A stretch of 64,000 nt of DNA. Origin: Xanthocytophaga flava (lineage in GTDB: Bacteria; Bacteroidota; Bacteroidia; Cytophagales; 172606-1). Location of the stretch: positions 124,001-188,000 of the forward strand of contig JASJOS010000011.1 of NCBI GenBank assembly GCA_030068525.1. The letters run 5' to 3'. The position numbers and the translations under genes are program-made. A model generated the notes under the pieces. The model was given only the letters and a program-made list of their open reading frames with translations. It did no database searches and was not told the origin of the DNA. Within the stretch, counting starts at the first letter, position 1; every line of letters begins with the position of its first letter. Positions 53,478 to 61,634 of the stretch are shown here, one piece after another.

Positions 53478-54038
53478 ATGCCAAAGATTGCTAAACATGT
53501 AGAGAAGGCAATTCTGGAAATGCCTCAAAAAGAGAAAGACAAGTTGCTGATCCGGCTTATTTCCAAAGATACCTTACTTACTGAAAAACTGGAACATCAG
53601 TTGCTGGGGGATGACAATGATACCTTGGATAGGCGGAATGAATTGCTTCAGCAAATCATAGAAATGGCTTCGTATGAACACTATGACACACCGGGTTGGC
53701 TGATGATGGCTATGCGTGAAAAAAGTGGTCAGATCACCCGACATGAAAAGGTGACAAAAGATAAGTTTGGTGAAGTTGTTCTGTTACTGGCATTAATCAA
53801 TGAGCCGTTTACCCGACAAAAAGATATGCTGGAAAAGAAGTCAAAACGTGCTGATAACTTTGCTGAATATGTGGTAAAAAGAGCCAGGATAATTGTAAAT
53901 AAAGCAGAGAAGCTTCATTCCGACTATTATGTAGAAATAGAAGAACGTGTCAATGACATGCTTACCTTTATTCACAAGTATCAGCCCTGCCGATATTATT
54001 TAGAGGCTACTCCTCTTCCCAAGTCCTGGAATCCGTAA
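53478..54038 (+). CDS. hypothetical protein embedded in the his operon
   Basis: From the ATG at 53478 the protein has 186 residues. The first 8 residues of the longer frame (from 53454) are unlikely. The protein is helical with a cluster of acidic residues (LGDDNDTLDRRNELLQQII), and a C-terminal region VVKRARIIVNKAEKLHSDYYVEIEERV. Spacing to hisG and hisD is 63 and 46 bases, so it is co-transcribed with them. I know no function; its placement is likely conserved in close relatives. Confidence 0.65.
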   Translation: MPKIAKHVEKAILEMPQKEKDKLLIRLISKDTLLTEKLEHQLLGDDNDTLDRRNELLQQIIEMASYEHYDTPGWLMMAMREKSGQITRHEKVTKDKFGEVVLLLALINEPFTRQKDMLEKKSKRADNFAEYVVKRARIIVNKAEKLHSDYYVEIEERVNDMLTFIHKYQPCRYYLEATPLPKSWNP

Positions 54039-54084
54039 GTGTTTTCAAAGAGGGACATTCAATACATTTATACCGATTTACGTT

Positions 54085-55368
54085 ATGCAGTTTATATCTT
54101 ATCCTTCTGTCTCTGTCTGGCCTGAACTGATTATTCGTCCAGTTGCCAGTGCAGCAGATATCCGGCAGAGGGTTGTTCCTATTCTTGATCAGGTTCGTCA
54201 GGAAGGAGATGTTGCGCTAGTTCGTTTTACAGAACAGTTTGACAAGGTAAGCCTTTCACAATTACAGGTTTCTGAGGCGGAGATACAGGAAGCAGAACAA
54301 TTACTATCAGAGGAACTAAAATCCGCTATCCAGGCTGCCCGAAACAATATTACTACTTTCCATCAGGCACAACTGCAACAACCCGAGCCTATCGAAACTA
54401 TGCCAGGAGTAACTTGCTGGCGTAAAAGTGTGGCAATTGATAAAGTAGGCCTATATATACCTGGAGGTACAGCACCTTTGTTTTCAACTGTATTGATGTT
54501 GGGTGTTCCTGCTCAGATAGCTGGATGCAAAGAGGTAGTACTTTGCACCCCTGCTAATAAAGAAGGAAAAGTGCATCCTGCCATTTTGTATACTGCCCAT
54601 CTGGTTGGTATCCATAAAATTTTTAAGGTAGGAGGGGCACAGGCTATTGGTGCTATGGCCTACGGTACACAGTCAGTACCAAAAGTATACAAGATATTCG
54701 GTCCGGGAAATCAGTATGTTACTGCTGCCAAACAGATCGTTTCTCAGGAAGGTATCTCTATTGATATGCCTGCGGGACCATCTGAGGTGGCTGTATATGC
54801 AGATGATACGGCTAATCCTGCCTTTGTGGCTGCTGATTTACTCTCTCAGGCCGAACATGGGGTAGACAGCCACGTATTTCTGGTGTCTGTGAGTGAAAAA
54901 TTAATTCAGGAGGCTCAGAAGCAGATAGAAGAGCAAGTAAAACAACTTCCCCGAATGGCAATGGCAGCACAAACACTGCAACACAGCAAAGCTATTCTGG
55001 TAAAGGATGAAGCTGAAGCGATTGAGTTACTCAATCAGTATGCCGCTGAACACCTGATTCTGGCAACAGACCGGGCTGAAATCCTTGCTCCACTGGTAAC
55101 CAATGCCGGTTCTGTATTTATGGGACACTATACACCCGAAGCAGCAGGAGATTATGCGTCTGGTACCAACCATACACTACCTACCAATGGATATGCCCGT
55201 GCATACAGTGGCGTGTCGGTAGACAGCTTTGTGAAAAAGATTACTTTTCAGCAGATTACAGCCAGTGGTATTCAGCAGGTAGGACCAATCGTAGAACAGA
55301 TGGCAGAAGCAGAAGAACTAATGGCTCATAAAAATGCAGTAAGCATTCGTCTGGCATCCTTGTCCTGA
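54085..55368 (+). CDS. hisD: histidinol dehydrogenase
   Basis: The protein has 427 residues. It oxidises L-histidinol to histidine in two NAD-linked steps. Present are GLYIPGGTAPLFSTVLMLGVPA, the motif GPGNQYVTAAKQIVSQEG, the zinc-site region LLSQAEHGVDSHV, and HTLPTNGYARAYSGVSVDSF. Last gene of the his set in this window; hisC and hisB are not next to it. A strong hairpin follows. Confidence 0.97.
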   Translation: MQFISYPSVSVWPELIIRPVASAADIRQRVVPILDQVRQEGDVALVRFTEQFDKVSLSQLQVSEAEIQEAEQLLSEELKSAIQAARNNITTFHQAQLQQPEPIETMPGVTCWRKSVAIDKVGLYIPGGTAPLFSTVLMLGVPAQIAGCKEVVLCTPANKEGKVHPAILYTAHLVGIHKIFKVGGAQAIGAMAYGTQSVPKVYKIFGPGNQYVTAAKQIVSQEGISIDMPAGPSEVAVYADDTANPAFVAADLLSQAEHGVDSHVFLVSVSEKLIQEAQKQIEEQVKQLPRMAMAAQTLQHSKAILVKDEAEAIELLNQYAAEHLILATDRAEILAPLVTNAGSVFMGHYTPEAAGDYASGTNHTLPTNGYARAYSGVSVDSFVKKITFQQITASGIQQVGPIVEQMAEAEELMAHKNAVSIRLASLS

Positions 55369-55400
55369 TAAAATAGTTAGCATATTCATACTTAGTTTGT

Positions 55401-55436
55401 ATCCATGCTGTTCTGAACAGCATGGATATTTTTTTA
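55401..55436 (+). terminator. terminator of the his gene cluster
   Basis: A 13-bp perfect stem (atccatgctgttc and its complement) with a one-base loop and T-run. Confidence 0.9.
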
Positions 55437-55456
55437 TTCGGAGGACTTTACAAAAT

Positions 55457-55681
55457 GATCGGAATTCTGTTCAGAGGGAGCTACTTAGCAATAGGATATA
55501 GGTTGTTAATAAAAAGTGTTTTTGACCATTATGCAAATCATTTTTGCGTTTGACTGGAATACCGATCATTTTCATGCAACTATTCGAATAATGGTCACTT
55601 TTGAGTTTGACCGGAATTTAGTTCAAAGTTTTGTTTCACTGGAGTTTCGGTTGTTTTTTCAAACTATCGGAATTCTGATCA
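55457..55681 (+). repeat. degenerate repeat region of about 57-bp period
   Basis: Four near-palindromic sites of the form TGATC-GGAATTC-TGATCA (allowing mismatches) start at 55457, 55552, 55609 and 55665, the last three 56-57 bases apart. The 80-codon ORF here is not protein-like. It may be an array of operator sites or a decayed tandem repeat. Confidence 0.5.
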
Positions 55682-55737
55682 TCTTTTTAGCATATCAGAT
55701 TGCTGATTATTGTCAGCTGTTTTGCATCAATAGAAAG

Positions 55738-55766
55738 TTGTGCTGTCAAAAGAATTGATACTTTTG
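55738..55766 (+). promoter_or_regulatory. Bacteroidota-type promoter
   Basis: TTG (55738-55740) and, after 18 bases, TACTTTTG (55759-55766), 68 bases before the gene at 55834. Confidence 0.65.
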
Positions 55767-55833
55767 CCATCCCCATATTTAATTTAAAAGAACCACTCTT
55801 CTTTGGACTTGAAGGAAAGTAAATAAAATTAGT

Positions 55834-56631
55834 ATGACACATCAGCAAATCCTAGACAAACTAGCAGCTAAATATCTGGTACAATCTATTGACGATGACA
55901 TTTCAAGGCTAACCTGGTATGCCATGGCTTATGATAAACAGGGAAACCAACAAAGTCATCTTGCCTATATTCTCCCAAAGCTTTTATTGCGCTGGAATTG
56001 TATACTGCATGCTGATAGCAAAGAAGTATCAGAACATTATAAGCAGAAGGCTGTTCTTGCTTTAGCCGTTATACTCCATAAGTATGGTTTTGCGGATACA
56101 CTACTGACCCAGCATGCTATCCGGGCGATTGATCAACTCAATCAGGAGGTTGTATTGAGTGATGATTTTTTCAGAAAGTCAGAAGAGATTAAGAAACTGA
56201 TAAGCGGTTCACCTGTAGCTTTGAAGCGAAAACCTGCAATGCCTGATAGTATCACCTTCTACAGACCCAAAGATGTCGTGTCTATACAACTTGAGAGGAA
56301 GTTTTATGCGGCATATATACACAATCTAACAGGACCCAACGAAGCGCCAATTATTGAATTCTATGAAGGAGAGTTTGATAGCATTCCTACAGTTCAGGAC
56401 TTATATAATCGAAAAGCAAAAGGGCAAAGATACAATGATGGCAAAGAAAGAATTGCCCGTTTTGCTATCTATGGAATGAAGTATATGCCAGATCTGGCTA
56501 ATCAGATTCAGTTGATTGGTGCATGTATTGAAAGCGCACCTGAAAACGAACATTTAACAGCTTCTGTTGGATTATATACTATGAGTGATTTGTTTGACAT
56601 ACAGTCTGACATTCAGCAAATGTTTAGATAG
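55834..56631 (+). CDS. hypothetical protein, 265 aa
   Basis: A soluble helical protein in two parts: an N-terminal helical domain (residues 1-125, ILPKLLLRWNCILH ... LALAVILHKYGFADTLL) and a C-terminal mixed domain (ERKFYAAYIHNLTGPNEAPI, ERIARFAIYGMKYMPDLAN). Not recognised. It has its own promoter. Confidence 0.6.
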   Translation: MTHQQILDKLAAKYLVQSIDDDISRLTWYAMAYDKQGNQQSHLAYILPKLLLRWNCILHADSKEVSEHYKQKAVLALAVILHKYGFADTLLTQHAIRAIDQLNQEVVLSDDFFRKSEEIKKLISGSPVALKRKPAMPDSITFYRPKDVVSIQLERKFYAAYIHNLTGPNEAPIIEFYEGEFDSIPTVQDLYNRKAKGQRYNDGKERIARFAIYGMKYMPDLANQIQLIGACIESAPENEHLTASVGLYTMSDLFDIQSDIQQMFR

Positions 56632-56784
56632 ACTGAATGGTGTTAAATGAAATGTAAGTTGTTCATTTTCTGTGTGAAAGTGCCTTTCTTCTTTCTTTCG
56701 AAAGACTAGTCATCCTTTCATCATTAAGCTTGGTTTTAGCCTATTTTTTCTTGTAAATTTGACTAATTACTTATCCCCGGTCAA

Positions 56785-59049
56785 ATGAAAAATAATCAAG
56801 CAGGTGCACCTGATTTGTTCGCACATTTCAGGGACGACTTCCGTTCAGGATTAGTCGTATTTTTAGTTGCATTACCATTGTGTTTAGGGATCGCGCTTGC
56901 TTCTGGAGCCCCCTTGTTCTCAGGGATTCTCTCCGGAATTATTGGCGGTCTTGTGGTTGGTTCACTGAGTGGATCTTCCCTGAGCATTAGCGGACCTGCT
57001 GCTGGACTTACTGTTATTGTATTAAGCGGTATACACAGAGTCGATAATCATTTTGAAACATTTCTACTGGCAGTGGTTATTGCAGGCATTTTACAAATTA
57101 TACTGGGTTTTCTTCGTGCAGGAGTCATTAGTTTATTCTTTCCCAGTGCTGTTATCAGGGGGATGCTTGCTGCAATTGGGATTATCCTGATCCTGAAACA
57201 AATTCCACATGCATTAGGTGATGACAAGGATGCAGAAGGTGAATTTGAATTTTTTCAGCTGGATGGTGAGAATACGCTTACTGAAATTGCGAATGCCATT
57301 GGCGACCCCCAGTTTGGTGCGGTGCTGATTAGTATTGTTTCCATTGTAGCCTTGCTTTCCTGGGACATACTGGGAAAACGCATACGTAGTCTGCAGTTTA
57401 TTCCTGCCTCTTTGGTAGTGGTTCTTGTTGGGACAATGCTTAATATTATTTTTTCAGTATATATTCCTGCTTTAGCTCTTCAACCCCTTCACATGGTAAG
57501 TTTACCTGTGATCAAAGGTTTGCAGGATGTGCCAAATCTGCTAGTATTTCCGGACTTCTCACAAATAGCTAATCCCAAAGTATATATTACTGCTATTACA
57601 ATTGCTATTGTTGCCAGCCTGGAAACTCTTCTAAATATAGAAGCAACAGATAAGCTAGATCCTCTCAAACGACGTACCCCTGCCAATCGAGAGTTAAAGG
57701 CGCAAGGAGTAGGAAATTTAGTGGCTGGACTCATTGGTGGGATTCCGGTTACATCAGTTATTGTTCGTAGCTCCACCAATATCTTATCAGGAGCCAAATC
57801 CAAGTTATCAGCTATTATTCACGGAGTACTTCTTTTGCTGAGTGTTTTGTTCTTTGCCCGGTTCATGAACTACATTCCATTAGCTTCATTGGCTGTCATT
57901 CTCATTTTTGTAGGATATAAGCTGGCTAAATGGGAAATCTTTCAGGAAATGTATAAACTGGGATTATCCCAATTCCTGCCTTTTGTTGTGACAGTGGTAG
58001 CCGTTATTTTTACTGATCTGCTAATAGGAATTGGTATTGGTATGATTGTAGGTATCTTTTTTATTCTGAGAGAGAATCTGAAAACTTCGTATTTTCTGAC
58101 AACAAAGATCAATCAGAAAAACAGACATATACATATTGATTTGAGCGAGCATGTTTCATTTTTGAATAAAGCCAGTATTGCCGAGATTCTGGAAAATCTG
58201 CCCGATAACAGTACTGTTGAGATTGATGGGACAAAGTCTACTTTTATTGATCATGATGTATTGGAGGTAATCAAAGATTTTCAGGAAACTGCCAAAGCTA
58301 AAAATATCACACTAGGCTTTGTGAACCAGATTAATCGGACATATAATATAAAGCTTCCTGAAAATCACAATCATGAGCATATCCATGTTCAGAATACATA
58401 TCAGCAGTTATTGGTGAATAATAAAAAATGGGTTGCCGAAAAGTTGAATATGGACCCTGACTTTTTTGAAGATATGGCTAAAGGCCAGCAGCCTAGGTTC
58501 TTCTTTATCAGCTGTTCCGATAGTCGGGTGCATCCCAATGAAATAACGGGCACACAACCTGGCGAAATGTTTATTCACAGAAATGTAGCTAATCTGGTAG
58601 TAAACACAGACTTAAATTTTATGTCTGTGTTGCAGTATGCAGTGGAAGTACTGAAAGTAGAACATATTATTGTCTGTGGACATTATGGCTGTGGTGGCGT
58701 AAAAGCTGCACTGGAAAATACCTATCATGGCTTGATAGACAAGTGGCTGCTAAATATCAAAGATGTATACCGACTGCATAGGGCAGAACTTGATGCTATT
58801 ACTGAGCCGGATGAGAAGTTTAAACGGATGGTAGAATTAAATATTCGCGAGCAGGTCTATAATATCCATAAAACCTCTGTTGTACAAAAAGCCTGGAGTT
58901 CCAATGCCCGGTTACGGGTGCATGGCTGGGTGTATGACATCCGGGAAGGTATTGTGAAAGACCTGCAAATACGTCCAGAAGATATCTTTTATGAATACGG
59001 CCATATCTACAAGCTGGATTTTAAGGAAGAGGAAAATAGTGGGCAATAA
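56785..59049 (+). CDS. SulP anion transporter fused to beta-carbonic anhydrase
   Basis: The protein has 754 residues. The N-terminal 420 are a SulP transporter (LFAHFRDDFRSGLVVFLVALPLCLGIALASG, GSLSGSSLSISGPAAGLTVI) with about 12 helices. A STAS-like domain (about 440-530) contains VEIDGTKSTFIDHDVLEVI. The C-terminal 200 residues are a beta-carbonic anhydrase with zinc ligands C577, D579, H633 and C636 in FFISCSDSRVHP and CGHYGCGG, all intact. Such fusions are known in bacteria and probably couple bicarbonate uptake to its interconversion with carbon dioxide. Confidence 0.95.
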   Translation: MKNNQAGAPDLFAHFRDDFRSGLVVFLVALPLCLGIALASGAPLFSGILSGIIGGLVVGSLSGSSLSISGPAAGLTVIVLSGIHRVDNHFETFLLAVVIAGILQIILGFLRAGVISLFFPSAVIRGMLAAIGIILILKQIPHALGDDKDAEGEFEFFQLDGENTLTEIANAIGDPQFGAVLISIVSIVALLSWDILGKRIRSLQFIPASLVVVLVGTMLNIIFSVYIPALALQPLHMVSLPVIKGLQDVPNLLVFPDFSQIANPKVYITAITIAIVASLETLLNIEATDKLDPLKRRTPANRELKAQGVGNLVAGLIGGIPVTSVIVRSSTNILSGAKSKLSAIIHGVLLLLSVLFFARFMNYIPLASLAVILIFVGYKLAKWEIFQEMYKLGLSQFLPFVVTVVAVIFTDLLIGIGIGMIVGIFFILRENLKTSYFLTTKINQKNRHIHIDLSEHVSFLNKASIAEILENLPDNSTVEIDGTKSTFIDHDVLEVIKDFQETAKAKNITLGFVNQINRTYNIKLPENHNHEHIHVQNTYQQLLVNNKKWVAEKLNMDPDFFEDMAKGQQPRFFFISCSDSRVHPNEITGTQPGEMFIHRNVANLVVNTDLNFMSVLQYAVEVLKVEHIIVCGHYGCGGVKAALENTYHGLIDKWLLNIKDVYRLHRAELDAITEPDEKFKRMVELNIREQVYNIHKTSVVQKAWSSNARLRVHGWVYDIREGIVKDLQIRPEDIFYEYGHIYKLDFKEEENSGQ

Positions 59050-59067
59050 TTACTGCCCACCTATATT

Positions 59068-59361
59068 TCAGGTTATTGTAATCGGGTGTAACGAAAATGC
59101 AAGAGGTTTGTCTGAAAATAGTGCTTTTGTCTTGCTCCAGGTTTCTCTAAAAAAATCAGATTGCCTGTAAGCTTCCAGTGCTGCCGCATTTTCCCAGTGA
59201 CTCAATGTGCTATAACTAAGCGGGTTGGCTGTATCCTGCAATAACTCCACATGTAAGCAGCCCGGAAAACTGCGAATGACAGGTTGCGACTGCCGGAAAA
59301 TAGTATGGAAGTCTGCAACCTTATCTGTCTGGAATGTCATACGTACAATACGAACCAGCAT
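59068..59361 (-). CDS. antibiotic biosynthesis monooxygenase (ABM) domain protein
   Basis: From the ATG at 59361 the protein has 97 residues; the longer frame to 59430 is not used. It has a ferredoxin-like ABM fold: MLVRIVRMTFQTDKVADFHTIF, SFPGCLHVELLQDT, LSYSTLSHWENAAALEAYRQSDFF. Such small proteins include heme-degrading and quinone monooxygenases; the role here is open. It follows the dehydratase gene by 43 bases and may share its operon. Confidence 0.85.
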   Translation of the reverse strand: MLVRIVRMTFQTDKVADFHTIFRQSQPVIRSFPGCLHVELLQDTANPLSYSTLSHWENAAALEAYRQSDFFRETWSKTKALFSDKPLAFSLHPITIT

Positions 59362-59404
59362 AAGAGAGATTAATCTAAAGTGGTTGACTATTTGATGATA
59401 CAGA

Positions 59405-61120
59405 TTAATGAGAATCGCGTGTAACCACACTACCCGATTTGCCTTTCAGAAAATCCATATCTGCTCCCAAATGGGCCTGTTCTACATGCTGGATATACAG
59501 ATTTACGTAGCCGCGAGGTGGTTGAGCACGCAATTGCGATTCCCATTCCCGACGGCGTTCTGCCAGTTCCTCATCAGATACTTCCAGATGGAGGCTACGG
59601 TTTGGTACATCCAGTGAGATCCAATCTCCATTTTGCACCAGTGCTAGGGTACCACCTGCCGAAGCTTCCGGCGACACATGTAATACAACGGTACCATATC
59701 CTGTACCACTCATGCGACCATCCGAAATGCGTACCATATCTGTGACGCCTTGTTCGAGTAGCTTCTTGGGTAGAGTCATATTGCCTACTTCTGCCATACC
59801 CGGATAACCTTTGGGACCTACGTTTTTTAACACCATAATCGAGTTTGCATCAATGTCCAGATTAGGATCGTCTACACGAGCATGATAGTCCTCTATATTT
59901 TCGAACACTACGGCTTTGCCCCGATGCGTCATCAGGGCAGGAGTGGCAGCCGATGGTTTAATTACAGCTCCATTGATTGCCAGGTTCCCTTTTACTACAG
60001 CCATTCCTGACTGAGGTTTAAAAGGATTTTCCAATGTGCCAACTACATCCCGATCGTAGCAAGGGGCTGCGTTACAATTTTCCCACATTGTTTTTCCATT
60101 CACTGTCAGTGCATCTTTTCGAATCAGTGATTCCAGCTCTTTAATCACCGCAGGGAGTCCCCCTGAATAATACAGGTCCTCCATAAAATGTTCTCCTGAA
60201 GGTTGGATATTTGCAATCAATGGGATATCATGTGATAATGCATCAAAGTCATCCAGTTTTAAGTCTACTCCAATACGTCCGGCAATTGCCAGTAGGTGTA
60301 TCACAAAGTTGGTTGAACCGCCGATAGCTGCATTGACAATAATGGCATTTTCAAATGCTTCGCGGGTAAGTATCTTAGACAGATACATCTCTTCACGAAC
60401 CATATCTACAATACGTCTTCCGGAAAGATGTGCCAATACCTTTCTGCGGGAGTCTGCTGCTGGAATGGATGCATTATTTGGCAGAGATAAACCCAGCGCC
60501 TCAACCATGGATGCCATTGTAGAGGCTGTACCCATTACAGCACAGTGCCCTGGTGTACGAGCCATACAAGCTTCTGCTTCAACAAACTCTTCCTGCGACA
60601 GATCTCCGGTTTTGTACTGTTCGGCCATATGCCATACATCCGAAGTTCCAATATATTTACCTCTCCAGCGACCTTTCATCATAGGCCCTCCTGATATTAC
60701 CAATGTGGGGATATCTACACTACAAGCACCCATAATCAGGGAAGGAGTAGTCTTATCACAACCACACATAAGTACCACACCATCTATTGGATTGGCACGA
60801 ATGGATTCTTCTACATCCATACTAGCTAGGTTCCGGTAAAGCATAGCCGTTGGTTTAATCAGCGTTTCTCCCAATGAGGTTACTGGAAATTCTAGAGGAA
60901 AACCGCCTGCTTCCCATACTCCTTTTTTAATAGATTCTGCCAACTCCCGAAAATGTCCATTACATGGGGTTAACTCAGACCAGGTATTACAGATGCCAAT
61001 TACAGGTTTGCCTTCAAATTCATCATGTGGGATACCCTGATTTTTCATCCAGGCCCGGTATATAAAACCATCTTTGCCTTTTTTTCCAAACCACTGCTGA
61101 GAACGAAGTTTCTTTTCCAT
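59405..61120 (-). CDS. IlvD/Edd-family sugar-acid dehydratase
   Basis: The protein has 571 residues. It resembles L-arabinonate and related aldonic-acid dehydratases more than dihydroxy-acid dehydratase (RSQQWFGKKGKDGFIYRAWM, GICNTWSELTPCN). Fe-S ligands are visible as C53, C121 and C in TPGHCAVMGTASTM; the substrate-binding segments NAAIGGSTNFVIHLLAIAG and RISDGRMSGTGYGTVVLHVSPEA are intact. It dehydrates a sugar acid to a 2-keto-3-deoxy compound. The rest of such a pathway is not near. Start at the only in-frame ATG with the conserved N-terminus. Confidence 0.9.
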   Translation of the reverse strand: MEKKLRSQQWFGKKGKDGFIYRAWMKNQGIPHDEFEGKPVIGICNTWSELTPCNGHFRELAESIKKGVWEAGGFPLEFPVTSLGETLIKPTAMLYRNLASMDVEESIRANPIDGVVLMCGCDKTTPSLIMGACSVDIPTLVISGGPMMKGRWRGKYIGTSDVWHMAEQYKTGDLSQEEFVEAEACMARTPGHCAVMGTASTMASMVEALGLSLPNNASIPAADSRRKVLAHLSGRRIVDMVREEMYLSKILTREAFENAIIVNAAIGGSTNFVIHLLAIAGRIGVDLKLDDFDALSHDIPLIANIQPSGEHFMEDLYYSGGLPAVIKELESLIRKDALTVNGKTMWENCNAAPCYDRDVVGTLENPFKPQSGMAVVKGNLAINGAVIKPSAATPALMTHRGKAVVFENIEDYHARVDDPNLDIDANSIMVLKNVGPKGYPGMAEVGNMTLPKKLLEQGVTDMVRISDGRMSGTGYGTVVLHVSPEASAGGTLALVQNGDWISLDVPNRSLHLEVSDEELAERRREWESQLRAQPPRGYVNLYIQHVEQAHLGADMDFLKGKSGSVVTRDSH

Positions 61121-61311
61121 AATTCAGGTAATGCAATAAAGATTGAAAAGTGAATAGTAACGGATTACATCTATTTCGATAGATACAAGTATAGATAGAA
61201 TTATTGGAAATATTCTATGAGAGGATTACAAAGTACAATGTTTTTTAGGGTTATCGACTGAGAGTAATAACTAGATGTTGGATAATACCGCTTTAATAAG
61301 GTAGAAATAAG

Positions 61312-61335
61312 AAAATACCCCTTTAGGGGTATTGA
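61312..61335 (+). promoter_or_regulatory. 24-bp palindromic motif upstream of DUF3606 gene
   Basis: AAAATACC-CC-ttta-GGGG-TATTGA, ending 66 bases before the DUF3606 start. It is followed by TTGACA-like bases. Chromosomal copy of the motif seen three times inside the element. Confidence 0.72.
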
Positions 61336-61401
61336 CAAGGCATTGAAAATGTGCTTGTTTGATGCTCATTTTTAATCTAGAAAAACGAGGTGTTATCAAT
61401 C

Positions 61402-61587
61402 ATGAAAAAAGCTATGAACAAAATTCGCCCATTCATTTCAAGTGATATTGATCTATCCAACACCTGGCAAGTCATCAAGTGGTGTGTAGAATTGAGGTGT
61501 AACTCCGAGAAGTTGCAAATGGCTGTTAACAAGGTAGGCACTTCTCCTGATGCGGTAAGAGATTATCTCAAGAGAGGGATAATATAA
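61402..61587 (+). CDS. DUF3606 small protein (chromosomal copy)
   Basis: From the ATG at 61402 (with gaggt about 12 bases upstream) it has 61 residues. The DUF3606 part is IDLSNTWQVIKWCVELRCN, then EKLQMAVNKVGTSPDAVRDYL, with the same W-C pair as the copy at 28894. The earlier GTG start at 61390 is less likely. Both copies share the upstream palindromic motif, which suggests one regulon. Confidence 0.85.
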   Translation: MKKAMNKIRPFISSDIDLSNTWQVIKWCVELRCNSEKLQMAVNKVGTSPDAVRDYLKRGII

Positions 61588-61604
61588 TCCTGTTAGACAA
61601 AAAG

Positions 61605-61634
61605 CCTAATCCTGGGCAGAGGATTAGGACTTTG
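61605..61634. terminator. hairpin terminator between convergent genes
   Basis: cctaatcct pairs with aggattagg, flanked by A-run and T-rich ends. It overlaps the last bases of the heparinase gene. Confidence 0.75.

Noticed and set aside
55516-55758. 80-codon ORF
   Set aside because: It is made of the degenerate repeat region and has no protein-like pattern or ribosome-binding context.
56785-59049. Two separate genes for transporter and carbonic anhydrase
   Set aside because: One continuous frame with all motifs; a known fusion architecture, not an assembly artefact.
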